A DNA stretch of 64,000 nt from Alphaproteobacteria bacterium (GTDB lineage: Bacteria; Pseudomonadota; Alphaproteobacteria; Micavibrionales; Micavibrionaceae): assembly GCA_020442385.1 (NCBI GenBank), contig JAGRKE010000014.1, forward strand, positions 62,001 through 126,000, written 5' to 3'. Of this stretch, positions 19,468-28,566 are shown piece after piece. Under the pieces are notes generated by a model. It made no database searches, was not told the DNA's origin, and saw only the letters and a program-made list of their open reading frames with translations. Within the stretch, counting starts at the first letter, position 1; every line of letters starts with the position of its first letter. The position numbers and the translations under genes are program-made.

Positions 19468-19490
19468 TAAAAAAGCCCGCATTTCTGCGG
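19468..19490 (-). terminator. Intrinsic terminator downstream of tRNA-Asp
   Basis: On the minus strand CCGCA (19490-19486), loop GAAA, TGCGG (19481-19477), then GC and a run of T. It would stop transcription from ald/tRNA-Asp before nuoA. Confidence 0.7.
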
Positions 19491-19546
19491 ACTGATTTTA
19501 AGGTCCAAATGGCGCGCCAAAGGGCGAAGCCCGTAAAAATAAAAAT

Positions 19547-19582
19547 GCGCGAGTGCCATTCATGAAATGAATGGCGCGAGTG
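19547..19582. repeat. Partial duplication and hairpin at the tRNA-Asp 3' end
   Basis: GCGCGAGTG occurs at 19547-19555 and again at 19574-19582 within the tRNA-Asp acceptor arm. Between and overlapping them, a 9-base inverted repeat GCCATTCAT / ATGAATGGC (19555-19563 and 19567-19575, loop GAA) places the encoded CCA end of the tRNA in a hairpin. Confidence 0.6.
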
Positions 19583-19648
19583 ACGGGACTTGAACCCGCG
19601 GCCTCCGCCGTGACAGGGCGGCGCTCTAACCAACTGAGCTACACCCGC
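19572..19648 (-). tRNA. tRNA-Asp (GTC)
   Basis: The complete cloverleaf reads on the minus strand. The acceptor GCGGGTG pairs with CACTCGC with one G-U, the D arm is AGCTCAG-type, the anticodon loop CTGTCAC lies in stem CCGCC/GGCGG and gives GTC, and the T loop is TTCAAGT. The discriminator is G73, with CCA encoded. Confidence 0.96.
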
Positions 19649-19711
19649 GCATCTGAACGGATAGTTTACTATCAGTTTATGCCGCTGTATGTCAACGACA
19701 TAAAAGCCTTT

Positions 19712-20833
19712 TTATGCCGCCAAAGCCGATGGCTCTGGATTAAAGTCCAGATCGAGGGATTCCGCGACTTCCTTGTGCGTAATCTCACCCTTGCAGACGT
19801 TCAATCCGTTGCGGAAATTCTCATTACCGATCAGCGCCGCCTTCCAGCCCATATTCGCCAGCTCCAGAGCATATGGCAAAACGGAGTGGTTCAGTGCCAG
19901 CGCTGATGTCAAAGGCACAGCGCCCGGCATATTCGCCACACAGTAATGCACGACATTATCAATTACATAGGTTGGGTCAGCATGCGTTGTCGGCTTGCTG
20001 GTCTCAAAGCAGCCGCCCTGATCAATCGCAATATCAACAATCACGGTGCCCGGAATCATGCTGGAGAGCATATTCTTGCTGATCAATTTGGGAGCGGACG
20101 CGCCCGGAATTAGAACTGCGCCAATAACCAGATCAGATGAACAGGCGTATTCCTCAACCGTTTGCGCATTGGAATACACGATATTCGCGCGGCCATGGAA
20201 ATATTCATCCAGGAAACGCATACGCGGGTTGGAACGCTCAAGAATTGTCACATTCGCGCCCAGACCTGTGGCCATTTGCGCCGCGTGGAAACCGGCCGTA
20301 CCGCCGCCGATAATCACCACTTCCGCAGGCTTCACACCAGGAACACCGCCAATTAAGCGCCCTGTTCCACCTTGGTGCTTTTGCAGATTATAGGAACCAA
20401 CCTGCACCGCCAGACGCCCGGCAATTTCGCTCATAGGCTCAAGCAATGGCAGTGAACGCCCATCAGGACCTGTCACTGTTTCATAAGCAATCGCCACACA
20501 ACCTGAATCCATCAAGCCCTTGGCTTGCTCAGGATCGGCCGCAAGGTGCAGATAGGTGAAGAGCAATTGATCTTCACGCAGCATCTTACATTCATTGGCC
20601 TGCGGCTCTTTCACCTTGATAATCATATCGGCTTTTTGAAAGACTTCTTCGGCCGACGCTGCAATTTTCGCGCCCGCCTTTTTGTAAATTTCGTCTGTGA
20701 AATTAATCGCCGCGCCCGCGCCGGTTTCGATCAGAACTTCGTGTCCGTTTTTAACGAATTCCTTTACCGAAGAGGGAACAAGCCCTACACGGTGCTCAAG
20801 CGTTTTAATTTCCTTAGGTACACCAATCAACAT
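19712..20833 (-). CDS. ald: Alanine dehydrogenase
   Basis: NAD-dependent oxidative deamination of L-alanine to pyruvate and ammonia, reversible and cytosolic. The 373-residue length is standard. The N-terminal MLIGVPKEIKTLEHRVGL is the family signature with substrate-binding Arg and Lys, and the Rossmann motif VVIIGGGTAGFHAAQMA lies near the middle, with YCVANMPGAVPLTSA towards the C terminus. It lies 16 bases downstream of the aldehyde dehydrogenase gene, probably in one transcript. Product pyruvate and NADH link it to the respiratory genes next door. Confidence 0.97.
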   Translation of the reverse strand: MLIGVPKEIKTLEHRVGLVPSSVKEFVKNGHEVLIETGAGAAINFTDEIYKKAGAKIAASAEEVFQKADMIIKVKEPQANECKMLREDQLLFTYLHLAADPEQAKGLMDSGCVAIAYETVTGPDGRSLPLLEPMSEIAGRLAVQVGSYNLQKHQGGTGRLIGGVPGVKPAEVVIIGGGTAGFHAAQMATGLGANVTILERSNPRMRFLDEYFHGRANIVYSNAQTVEEYACSSDLVIGAVLIPGASAPKLISKNMLSSMIPGTVIVDIAIDQGGCFETSKPTTHADPTYVIDNVVHYCVANMPGAVPLTSALALNHSVLPYALELANMGWKAALIGNENFRNGLNVCKGEITHKEVAESLDLDFNPEPSALAA

Positions 20834-20849
20834 ATCGATTTTCCTTTGT

Positions 20850-22310
20850 TTAATTTACCCCGGCCATCAGGATATATTTCATTTCCAGATATTCATCCAA
20901 ACCGTACTTGGACCCTTCACGGCCAATGCCCGAATACTTCACGCCGCCAAAGGGCGCAACCTCCGTTGAGAGAATTCCAGTATTCACCGCCACCATGCCA
21001 TACTCCAGAGCCTCGGCAACCCGCCAGACGCGCCCTAAATCACGGGCAAAGAAGTAAGCTGCAAGACCATATTCCGTATTATTCGCAAGATCAATCACTT
21101 CTTGCTCATCTTTAAAGCGGAACAACGGCGCAACCGGGCCGAAAGTCTCTTCAGATGCAATTTTCATGTCCTTGGTCGTGTTCAGAATAATCGTCGGCTC
21201 AAAGAACAGCCCACCCTTTTCATGTGGCTGGCCGCCCAAAACGACCTTACCGCCCTTGGAGGTTGCGTCCTCAATATGCTCCTTAACCTTCTCAACGCCC
21301 TTTTCATTAATCATCGGGCCAATCGTTATGCCCTCTTCCAGACCAAAGCCGACTTTCATCTGCTCAACCTTCGCCTTAAAGCGTGCAGCAAAATCATCAT
21401 AGACCTTGTCGTGAATATACAGGCGGTTTGCACACACGCAGGTCTGACCAACATTACGGTACTTACAGGCAATCGCCGCCTCTACGGCTGCGTCCAGATC
21501 CGCATCCTCAAACACGATAAACGGCGCATTCCCGCCCAGTTCCAGTGAGAGCTTCTTGAGTGTTTTGGAAGACTGGCGCATCAAAATCTTGCCAACCTCG
21601 GTCGATCCGGTGAAGGAGATTTTACGTACAATCTCGCTGTCGCACATTGTGCCGGAAATAGGTACAGGCTCATTGCCTGTTATAATATTAAAAACGCCCG
21701 GCGGCACGCCCGCCGCCTCGCCCAAAACAGCCAGCGCCAGCGCCGAAAACGGTGTCTCACTTGCAGGTTTACACACAATCGTGCATCCAGCAGCCAATGC
21801 CGGACCAACTTTGCGCGTAATCATCGCGCTAGGGAAATTCCACGGTGTAATCGCGCCGCACACGCCAATCGGCTGCTTGGTGACCAGAATGCGCGCGCCC
21901 TTAATCGGGGATGGAATAATATCGCCATAGGCGCGCTTGCCCTCTTCGGCGAACCACTCAAAAAAGCTCGCACCATAGAGGATTTCTCCGCGCGCTTCGG
22001 CTAATGGCTTACCTTGTTCAATTGTCATCAGCGCCGCAAGCACATCCGCATGCTCCACCGTCAGATCGGCCCATTTTTTCAAGATAACCGCGCGCTCTTT
22101 TGCGCTCTTGGCCGCCCAAGCGGGAAAAGCCTTGTTCGCGGCCTCAATGGCCTTTTCGGTCTCGTCTTTGCCCATCGCGGGAACACTACCCACCACCGAG
22201 CCGTCAGCCGGATTCGTCACATCGTAGGTGGCCTTGCCGCTGGCATCCACCCACTGTCCATCAATATAGGCCTGAGTTTTAAGAAGTTGTTCGCTTGTAA
22301 ATTTTTTCAT
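20850..22310 (-). CDS. gabD: NAD(P)-dependent succinate-semialdehyde dehydrogenase (aldehyde dehydrogenase family)
   Basis: Oxidises succinate semialdehyde to succinate, or another aldehyde if the assignment is off. The 486-residue product is full length for the family. The catalytic cysteine lies in GQTCVCANR, the general-base glutamate in LELGGNAPF, and cofactor-binding ITPWNFPSAMI and FTGSTEVGKILM are present. The sequence style matches GabD more than other aldehyde dehydrogenases. No GABA transaminase gene lies nearby, so the physiological aldehyde is uncertain. Confidence 0.88.
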   Translation of the reverse strand: MKKFTSEQLLKTQAYIDGQWVDASGKATYDVTNPADGSVVGSVPAMGKDETEKAIEAANKAFPAWAAKSAKERAVILKKWADLTVEHADVLAALMTIEQGKPLAEARGEILYGASFFEWFAEEGKRAYGDIIPSPIKGARILVTKQPIGVCGAITPWNFPSAMITRKVGPALAAGCTIVCKPASETPFSALALAVLGEAAGVPPGVFNIITGNEPVPISGTMCDSEIVRKISFTGSTEVGKILMRQSSKTLKKLSLELGGNAPFIVFEDADLDAAVEAAIACKYRNVGQTCVCANRLYIHDKVYDDFAARFKAKVEQMKVGFGLEEGITIGPMINEKGVEKVKEHIEDATSKGGKVVLGGQPHEKGGLFFEPTIILNTTKDMKIASEETFGPVAPLFRFKDEQEVIDLANNTEYGLAAYFFARDLGRVWRVAEALEYGMVAVNTGILSTEVAPFGGVKYSGIGREGSKYGLDEYLEMKYILMAGVN

Positions 22311-22323
22311 GCAGTTTTTATAT

Positions 22324-23568
22324 CTAAGCCGCGCTCTGTTTTCCAGCGCAAAAACGCTCTTTCACGTAAGCATCGACTATTGCCTGAAACTCACCGGCAA
22401 TGTTATCACCGCGCAAAGTCTGTGCCTTCTTGCCGTCAATGAATACAGGGGCAACGGGGCTCTCGCCTGTGCCGGGCAGGGAAATGCCAATATTGGCGTG
22501 CTTACTCTCGCCCGGTCCGTTCACAATGCAGCCCATCACGGCCACCTTCATGGTTTCCACACCCGGATAATCTTTAATCCAGACCGGCATCTGCGTATCC
22601 AGATAACGCTGAATATCCTGCGCCAACTCTTGGAAATATGTGCTGGTCGTGCGACCACAGCCCGGACAGGCAGAAACCTCCGGCGTAAAACTACGCAAGC
22701 CGAGTGACTGCAAAATCTCGCGGCATACGCGCACCTCTAATGTGCGGTCGCCGCCCGGCTCCGGCGTCAGGGACGCGCGGATTGTATCGCCAATCCCCTC
22801 CTGCAACAAAATACCTTCGGCCAACGCGGTCGCCACAATGCCCTTGGAACTCATACCTGCTTCGGTCAATCCCAAATGCAGCGCATAGTTCGAGCGCGCC
22901 GCCAATGCGCGGTAAACCGCTATTAAATCCTGCACACGGGAAACTTTGGCGGACAGAATAATCTGCTCGGGCTTTAGGCCGATCGCTTCAGCTTTTTGCG
23001 CGGAGATGAGCGCCGACTGCACCAATGTCTCGCGCATCACCTCATCGGCCGCCTTAGGGTTAGGCAGCGCCGCATTCTCATCCATCAGCTTGGTCGAAAG
23101 GTCTTGATCGAGGCTGCCCCAATTCACGCCGATGCGCACGGCCTTATTATATTCAATCGCCTTTTCAACCATGATTTCGAATTGTGCATCGCGCCTCTGA
23201 CCAAAGCCGACATTACCGGGATTGATGCGGTATTTATCCAGCGCCTGACACAGATCGGGATACTCGCTCAGCAGCGTATGGCCGTTATAATGGAAACACC
23301 CGGCTAGAGGGATATTCAGACCCTCTTTATCCAGCAATTCGCGCGTCTTAATCAGACCCCTCGCCGCGTCGTCATTATTCACCGTTACGCGGACAATTTC
23401 GCTGCCCGCGAAGTGCAGCTCTTTAATCTGCTGGGTGCTGGCCGCGACATCGGCCGTATCGGTGTTGGTCATTGATTGTACAACCACCGGCGCGCCGCCA
23501 CCAACCGTGACGCCGCGAATTTTTACGGCATGCGTCTTGTGACGCTGTATTTCAGGCAATGCGACCAT
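22324..23568 (-). CDS. ispG: 4-hydroxy-3-methylbut-2-enyl diphosphate synthase
   Basis: Iron-sulfur enzyme of the MEP isoprenoid pathway that reduces the cyclodiphosphate MEcPP to HMBPP. The 414-residue protein begins with the family signature ([19 protein letters not shown]), and the 4Fe-4S ligands are visible in ACPGCGRT and [12 protein letters not shown]. It is 13 bases upstream of the aldehyde dehydrogenase gene. The start at 23568 has no strong ribosome-binding site but fits the family N terminus. Confidence 0.97.
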   Translation of the reverse strand: MVALPEIQRHKTHAVKIRGVTVGGGAPVVVQSMTNTDTADVAASTQQIKELHFAGSEIVRVTVNNDDAARGLIKTRELLDKEGLNIPLAGCFHYNGHTLLSEYPDLCQALDKYRINPGNVGFGQRRDAQFEIMVEKAIEYNKAVRIGVNWGSLDQDLSTKLMDENAALPNPKAADEVMRETLVQSALISAQKAEAIGLKPEQIILSAKVSRVQDLIAVYRALAARSNYALHLGLTEAGMSSKGIVATALAEGILLQEGIGDTIRASLTPEPGGDRTLEVRVCREILQSLGLRSFTPEVSACPGCGRTTSTYFQELAQDIQRYLDTQMPVWIKDYPGVETMKVAVMGCIVNGPGESKHANIGISLPGTGESPVAPVFIDGKKAQTLRGDNIAGEFQAIVDAYVKERFCAGKQSAA

Positions 23569-23576
23569 AGCGCTGT

Positions 23577-23610
23577 ATTAAGCATAAACGAGAGGTAGGT
23601 GTCAAAAGAT
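23577..23610. repeat. Copy a of a short repeat flanking the tandem orphan genes
   Basis: ATTAAGCATAAA followed by a degenerate GTCAAA block, directly upstream of ispG. It matches copy c at 24290 for the first 12 bases and resembles copy b. It may be the remnant of a third gene unit. Confidence 0.4.
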
Positions 23611-23635
23611 TGAAGAGACAAGCTGCCAACAATTA

Positions 23636-23746
23636 CTAAAAAGGGCCTACGTACGCACCTCCGACCACCGAATTTACTGCCTTCCCTATGTGCCTTTCAG
23701 GAACAATAACTTCACCATTTTCTGATGATGCCACAATTACAAGCAT
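23636..23746 (-). CDS. Possible 36-residue small protein
   Basis: An open frame from ATG 23746 to TAG 23636 encodes MLVIVASSENGEVIVPERHI and then a Gly/Val-rich end. It has an in-frame stop just upstream and no clear ribosome-binding site. It could be a real small gene, the end of a decayed gene, or chance. It lies in the 258-base gap between ispG and the first orphan paralog, where nothing else is seen. Confidence 0.25.
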   Translation of the reverse strand: MLVIVASSENGEVIVPERHIGKAVNSVVGGAYVGPF

Positions 23747-23794
23747 ATCGGCAGATCATATAACCTTCACGCTCCGTGTTTGCTCGTGCGGATT

Positions 23795-23832
23795 ACTAAG
23801 AATAAATTGTAGGATTGGTCAAAAAATTAACG
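23795..23832. repeat. Copy b of a short repeat, at the end of the first orphan paralog
   Basis: CTAAGAATAAATTG then GGTCAAA, overlapping the stop of the gene at 23827. It is similar to copy c, which sits at the same place relative to the second paralog. Confidence 0.45.
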
Positions 23833-24213
23833 ACTCAAAACATTCTGAAGAATCTCGTTCGCGTTACGTTGATCAGAAACATAAAAGGACAAAGAGTTAT
23901 TCTTTTGATCAAATTTATAACCCCACGCTGATGTTTCTTCTATTTTCTCACACATGTTTTTTGTTCTTTTAAAAATGTCATAAAGTGCTATTTCATCGAC
24001 ACCAAACTGTCTCATCCATTCTTCAGTGCCAAGAACAACAAACTCAACTCTTGGGAAACCAGCACTAAATGCCACATTTGCAACGGCATAAAAATCTTTA
24101 GCCAATTCATTCGGTGAAGAATCCTCAAGACACCTGTTCATTAAAGGAAGATTGTAAACTCCTGCATTCTGGCGAAGTTTCCCGATTATTTGAATCTGCT
24201 TTAAACCATTCAT
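23827..24213 (-). CDS. Hypothetical protein, tandem paralog 1
   Basis: A 128-residue soluble protein with no signal peptide or membrane helix. I do not recognise a family. It is visibly alignable along its length with the product of the next gene at 24322-24684: both have a leading LR-x-x-x-G block, a central FPRVEFVVLGTEEW / NIIRVRFHLHELQNW strand-like region, a DIFKRT / DIFRTA helix and a C-terminal SLSFYVSDQ / EMSFFISDP strand followed by EIL. The pair therefore arose by tandem duplication. It lies 108 bases downstream of its partner. Confidence 0.7.
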   Translation of the reverse strand: MNGLKQIQIIGKLRQNAGVYNLPLMNRCLEDSSPNELAKDFYAVANVAFSAGFPRVEFVVLGTEEWMRQFGVDEIALYDIFKRTKNMCEKIEETSAWGYKFDQKNNSLSFYVSDQRNANEILQNVLSR

Positions 24214-24289
24214 TTTAGAACCCTCTTACTGATCAGAGGAGCAGCTTAACATAGAGATAAAATTATGTAAAGAAAAAATGATAGGCGCT

Positions 24290-24322
24290 ATTAAGCATAA
24301 ATTGGGGAATGGGTCAAAGATT
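24290..24322. repeat. Copy c of a short repeat, at the end of the second orphan paralog
   Basis: ATTAAGCATAAATTGGGGAA then GGGTCAAAGA, overlapping the stop of the gene at 24322. The sequence ahead of it, GGCGCT, is also close to that ahead of copy a (AGCGCT). Confidence 0.45.
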
Positions 24323-24684
24323 TACGGCTGAATTTTAGTCAATATCTCATCCGCAAAACTGGGGTCTGAAATAAAAAACGACATCTCGTCATCATCGGGC
24401 GAATACTGCATTTCCCAAACATTTTTAGAACCGCATGCTTGGGCCGCAGTACGAAAAATATCTATAAATTCTCTACCTGTTCGCCCTTCCCAGTTTTGCA
24501 GCTCATGAAGATGAAAGCGGACGCGAATAATATTCGCATCGGAAGCAATTTTAGAAACCCTGTAAAATTTAACAGCCAGTGACATAAGCTCAATTTGCCT
24601 ATCATGCAAAGACTGTAAATCGACGTGAAACCCGCCTGTCTTACGCAGGTTATCAATCATTATTTTCTTTTGGTCTTCGTTCAC
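24322..24684 (-). CDS. Hypothetical protein, tandem paralog 2, GTG start
   Basis: A 120-residue soluble protein of unknown family, alignable with the product of 23827-24213. The frame is open to an ATG at 24708, but a GTG at 24684 is preceded by GAGGAG with 7 bases of spacing and gives MNEDQKKIMIDNLRKTGGF, whose start better matches its paralog, so I choose it. Both genes are more AT-rich than their neighbours by eye. Proximity to tRNA-Val could mean an old insertion, but no integrase is present. Confidence 0.7.
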   Translation of the reverse strand: MNEDQKKIMIDNLRKTGGFHVDLQSLHDRQIELMSLAVKFYRVSKIASDANIIRVRFHLHELQNWEGRTGREFIDIFRTAAQACGSKNVWEMQYSPDDDEMSFFISDPSFADEILTKIQP

Positions 24685-24748
24685 GCAGATACTCCTCAGG
24701 CACCACAAGCTTGAGAAAGCGTACCATCGTTTATGAAAAAAGAAAAGA

Positions 24749-24823
24749 TGGTGGGCGATGACAGGGTCGAACTGCCGACATCCTCGGTGTAAACGAGGCG
24801 CTCTACCACTGAGCTAATCGCCC
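24749..24823 (-). tRNA. tRNA-Val (TAC)
   Basis: Minus-strand cloverleaf with acceptor GGGCGAT paired to ATCGCCC, D arm GCTCAGTGGTAGAGC, anticodon stem CCTCG/CGAGG with loop TTTACAC giving TAC, T loop TTCGACC, discriminator A and an encoded CCA. Confidence 0.96.
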
Positions 24824-24901
24824 GTCTTGAACAAGACGTTCAAAAGAAGTCGTAGTTCTAGCGACTGGTCCTTAGAATTTCAAGCCTTAAATTCAAAAAA
24901 C

Positions 24902-24931
24902 AAAAGCCCCGCTGCAAGAGCGAGGCTTTTA
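24902..24931. terminator. Terminator after hupB, bidirectional in form
   Basis: AAAAGCCCCGCT ... AGCGAGGCTTTT with a short GCAAG loop, flanked by A and T runs on either side. It lies 21 bases beyond the hupB stop and separates hupB from tRNA-Val. Confidence 0.8.
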
Positions 24932-24951
24932 AATCTAAAACTGAACAAGTC

Positions 24952-25227
24952 TTACTTGTTTACAGCTTCCTTCAGGTCCTTACCGGCCTTGAATTTAGGC
25001 TGCTTAGACGCAGGAATCTTAATAGGCTCACCTGTGCGTGGGTTACGGCCTGTTGTCGCAGCGCGCTTAGCAACTGAGAATGTACCGAAACCTACGAAGC
25101 GTGCATCGCCACCTTTTTTCAGTGTGCCTTTGATACCGTCGAAAACTGCATCAACAGCTTCAGCGGCTTTAGACTTTGAAAGGTCAGCTTGCTTAGCAAC
25201 GTATGCGATTAGATCTTGCTTGTTCAT
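24952..25227 (-). CDS. hupB: DNA-binding protein HU
   Basis: Small histone-like protein that bends and packs DNA. The 91-residue length, the N-terminal MNKQDLIAYVAKQADLSKSK dimerisation helices and the arm motif GRNPRTGEPIKIPA are diagnostic of HU rather than IHF. It follows lon, the usual order in proteobacteria, and has its own 139-base upstream region and a strong terminator. Confidence 0.96.
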   Translation of the reverse strand: MNKQDLIAYVAKQADLSKSKAAEAVDAVFDGIKGTLKKGGDARFVGFGTFSVAKRAATTGRNPRTGEPIKIPASKQPKFKAGKDLKEAVNK

Positions 25228-25366
25228 TAGTAGTCCCCTTTGGGTTGAAAGTTAAAAATGATCTTTTTCAAACAAAAATGATAAAGACCTACTCCACAAG
25301 AAATCCCCTGTAAGCCAGAGTTTCTCTCATTTGTAGGGAATAGGTAAGACCCTTTTGAAAGCAGAG

Positions 25367-27781
25367 TCAATGACGAATTACGTCTTCACCCTGATTTTCT
25401 GCCGATTCTGAAGGAATTTTTGCAATTTTCTTGTCAGAATCACTCTCAAGCGGCTCTGGAAGCTGGATCAGAGCGTGCGAAAGCACTTCATCGATCGTCT
25501 TCACAGGCACTATTTCGAGCGCTTTAAGAACGTTTTTGGGAATCTCTTCGAGATCTTTTTCATTCTCCTGCGGAATAAGAACCTTTTTGATTCCCCCGCG
25601 CATCGCACCCAAAAGCTTTTCTTTCAGGCCGCCAATGGCGGTGACTTTACCGCGCAAATTCACCTCGCCGGTCATGGCGATGTCATTATAGATCGGAATA
25701 CCACTGAGGCAGGAGATGATAGACGTCACCATCGCCGCACCTGCAGAAGGGCCGTCCTTGGGCACTGCGCCCTCTGGCACGTGCACGTGAACCTGCTTTT
25801 CCTTCAGGTCCTCATAATCAATGCCGTATTGAACCGCGCGCGATTTCACCAACATCTCGGCCACAGTGATGGATTCTTTCATAACATCTTTGAGGTTCCC
25901 GGTCATGGAGACCTTGCCCTCCTTGCCCGGAATAACAACAGACTCAATCGCCAGAATACTGCCACCGACTTCGGAATAAGACAGACCGTTTACAACACCT
26001 ATATTATTCTCATCATCAATCTCGCGGTTGCTGAACTTACGCACGCCGGCATATTTCTTCAGATTGCGCGGGGTAACAGAAATTTTCTTTTTTCCCTTCA
26101 TCAAGATTTCTTTGATCGCCTTGCGGCAGATATTGGAAACCTCACGCTCCAGATTACGCACACCGGCCTCACGCGTGTAAAAACGGATCAAGTCGCGCAG
26201 TGCATTGTCACTGATTGAGAACTCGGTCTTTTTCAGGCCCGTAGCTTCCATCTGCTTTTTCAGCAGGTGACGCTGTACAATTTCGAGCTTCTCATCTTCG
26301 GTGTAGCCGGAAATGCGGATAATCTCCATACGGTCCAGCAATGGACGCGGCATGGTCGATAAATTGTTCGCCGTACAGACGAACATCACATCTGATAAAT
26401 CGTAATCCAGCTCCAGATAGTGATCCTGGAAGGTCGCATTTTGCTCGGGGTCCAAAACCTCCAGCAAGGCAGAGCTTGGATCGCCGCGATAATCAGAACC
26501 CAACTTGTCAATCTCATCAAACAGGAAGAGCGGATTGATCGTCTTGGCCTTTTTCATACCCTGAATAACCTTACCGGGCAGCGCGCCAATATATGTGCGG
26601 CGGTGACCGCGAATCTCGCTCTCATCACGCACGCCGCCCAGCGACATGCGCACGAAGTTCCGGTTTGTCGCCTTGGCAACAGACTGCCCCAGAGAGGTTT
26701 TACCAACCCCAGGTGGACCAACTAGACACAAAATAGGCCCTTTGACCTTATTGGTGCGTTGCTGCACGGCCAAATATTCAAGAATGCGTTCCTTGACCTT
26801 CTCAAGACCGTAATGATCTTTATCGAGCACCTTTTTGGCCGCTTTAATATCTTTCTTTACCCGACTGCGTTTGGACCAAGGCACATTCAAAATCCAGTCG
26901 AGATAATTGCGCACCACGGTCGCCTCGGCAGACATCGGACTCATCTGACGCAATTTCTTCAGCTCCTTAACCGCGCGTTCTTTCGCGTCCTTGCTGAGCT
27001 TCGTTTCATCAATTTGCTTTTGCAACTCACCAAGCTCGTCGAGGCCGTCTTCGCCCTCGCCCAGCTCTTTTTGAATCGCCTTCATTTGTTCGTTCAAATA
27101 ATATTCGCGCTGGGTTTTTTCCATCTGGCGTTTGACGCGCCCGCGTATTCGTTTTTCAACTTGCAGAACGCCGATCTCACCTTCCATGAAGCTGTAGATA
27201 CGCTCCAGACGCTCGGCAGCCGAAACCACCTCTAACAATTCCTGTTTCTGATCGATTTTCAGCGCAAGGTGCGAGGCAATCGTATCGGCCATCTTGGATG
27301 GCTCTTCAATCTGATTAACAGAGACAATCACTTCAGGAGGGATTTTCTTATTGAGCTTCACATAGTGCTCGAACTGCGTAATCACCGCGCGGGCCAGCGC
27401 TTCGGTTTCGTCGGTCAAAACCTCATCATCAGGCATCTCAACGGCTTCGGCCTCTAAATATGTGCCGTTATCCTTGAATTTCTCGACCTGAACGCGTTTT
27501 GTGCCCTCAACCAGCACCTTAACCGTGCCATCAGGCAATTTCAGCAGCTGTAAGATCGTTCCGACCGTTCCAAACGAATATAAATCGGACTCTTTTGGAT
27601 CATCTTCAGAGGGAGATTTCTGTGTTAAAAGAAGGATTTGCTTGTCTTCATGCATCACATGTTCCAAAGCTTGTACGGATTTTTCACGTCCGACAAACAG
27701 GGGAACGATCATATGAGGAAAAACAACAATATCCCGTAAGGGTAAGACAGCATACATACCGCCTTTAGAGCCACCGATCAT
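25367..27781 (-). CDS. lon: ATP-dependent protease Lon
   Basis: Cytosolic AAA+ serine protease for misfolded and regulatory proteins. Domains in order are an N-terminal LON substrate domain (PLRDIVVFPHMIVPL), coiled coil, AAA+ with Walker A GPPGVGKTSLGQSVA and Walker B LFLFDEIDKLG, and a protease domain with the catalytic serine in KDGPSAGAAM and its lysine in the following region. The 804-residue length is standard. clpX, which usually lies between clpP and lon, is absent here: the gap from clpP to lon is only 88 bases. Confidence 0.98.
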   Translation of the reverse strand: MIGGSKGGMYAVLPLRDIVVFPHMIVPLFVGREKSVQALEHVMHEDKQILLLTQKSPSEDDPKESDLYSFGTVGTILQLLKLPDGTVKVLVEGTKRVQVEKFKDNGTYLEAEAVEMPDDEVLTDETEALARAVITQFEHYVKLNKKIPPEVIVSVNQIEEPSKMADTIASHLALKIDQKQELLEVVSAAERLERIYSFMEGEIGVLQVEKRIRGRVKRQMEKTQREYYLNEQMKAIQKELGEGEDGLDELGELQKQIDETKLSKDAKERAVKELKKLRQMSPMSAEATVVRNYLDWILNVPWSKRSRVKKDIKAAKKVLDKDHYGLEKVKERILEYLAVQQRTNKVKGPILCLVGPPGVGKTSLGQSVAKATNRNFVRMSLGGVRDESEIRGHRRTYIGALPGKVIQGMKKAKTINPLFLFDEIDKLGSDYRGDPSSALLEVLDPEQNATFQDHYLELDYDLSDVMFVCTANNLSTMPRPLLDRMEIIRISGYTEDEKLEIVQRHLLKKQMEATGLKKTEFSISDNALRDLIRFYTREAGVRNLEREVSNICRKAIKEILMKGKKKISVTPRNLKKYAGVRKFSNREIDDENNIGVVNGLSYSEVGGSILAIESVVIPGKEGKVSMTGNLKDVMKESITVAEMLVKSRAVQYGIDYEDLKEKQVHVHVPEGAVPKDGPSAGAAMVTSIISCLSGIPIYNDIAMTGEVNLRGKVTAIGGLKEKLLGAMRGGIKKVLIPQENEKDLEEIPKNVLKALEIVPVKTIDEVLSHALIQLPEPLESDSDKKIAKIPSESAENQGEDVIRH

Positions 27782-27869
27782 GCGCTAAACCTTTGTTTTA
27801 TTTAACTTTTATTATTGCATTTGAGATCAAAAAAACACGAACTCAATCTACAATATAGCTCAGAAACCT

Positions 27870-28514
27870 TTATTTTTTCTTATCATCGCTATCATCGCCC
27901 GGCAGGGAGACAACAACATCATCGACAAGACCAAACTTCTTGGCTTCTTCTGCACTCATAAAGTTATCTCGATCCATCGCTTTTTCAATATCTGCGAGTT
28001 TTTGACCCGTGTGGTGCACATAAATTTCGTTCAAACGCTCACGCAGGCGCAGGATTTCTTTGGCCTGAATTTCAATGTCAGAGGCCTGACCACGCGCACC
28101 GCCCGATGGCTGGTGGATCATAATGCGCGAGTTAGGGAGCGAATAACGCTTACCCTTCGCACCGGCCGCCAGCAGCAAAGAGCCCATAGAGGCCGCCTGC
28201 CCGATACACACGGTTGAAACCTCGGGCTTGATATATTGCATCGTGTCATACATCGCCAGACCGGATGTCACCACGCCGCCCGGAGAGTTAATGTAAAAGG
28301 AAATCGGCTTTTTCGGGTTTTCCGACTCAAGGAACAAAAGCTGCGCACAAATAAGGCTGGAGACATAGTCATTCACCTCGCCAGTCAGGAAGATAATGCG
28401 CTCTTTCAACAGGCGCGAATAAATGTCAAAGGCCCGCTCCCCTCTGTTGGTTTGTTCAATAACCGTCGGGATAAGGTGGCTGTTGTAAACTTCGATAGGA
28501 TCGCGCTCTGTCAT
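27870..28514 (-). CDS. clpP: ATP-dependent Clp protease proteolytic subunit
   Basis: Serine peptidase that forms the tetradecameric degradation chamber used by ClpX or ClpA. Catalytic residues are Ser109 in [10 protein letters not shown] and His134 in IMIHQPSGG, with the aspartate further on (AMDRDNFMS region). The 214-residue length is typical. The AAA+ partner is not encoded in this window. It follows tig after a gap of 112 bases containing a strong hairpin. Confidence 0.97.
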   Translation of the reverse strand: MTERDPIEVYNSHLIPTVIEQTNRGERAFDIYSRLLKERIIFLTGEVNDYVSSLICAQLLFLESENPKKPISFYINSPGGVVTSGLAMYDTMQYIKPEVSTVCIGQAASMGSLLLAAGAKGKRYSLPNSRIMIHQPSGGARGQASDIEIQAKEILRLRERLNEIYVHHTGQKLADIEKAMDRDNFMSAEEAKKFGLVDDVVVSLPGDDSDDKKK

Positions 28515-28566
28515 GATTTTAGATGTTCCGTTTTGTTGTTTTTAAAAGACTTCGGTCAATAGACAA

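Larger units (their letters stand above)
19340..19711. other. Region between nuoA and ald: leader, terminator, tRNA-Asp
   Basis: No protein gene is supported here. It holds the nuoA leader (19340-19467), an intrinsic terminator, a short hairpin GGGC-GAA-GCCC at 19522-19532, a partial copy of the tRNA-Asp 3' end, tRNA-Asp itself and a 63-base spacer to the ald stop. The 87-codon open frame seen on the minus strand is tRNA read-through. Confidence 0.7.

Noticed and set aside
19370-19633. 87-codon minus-strand open frame
   Set aside because: It begins inside tRNA-Asp and crosses a terminator.
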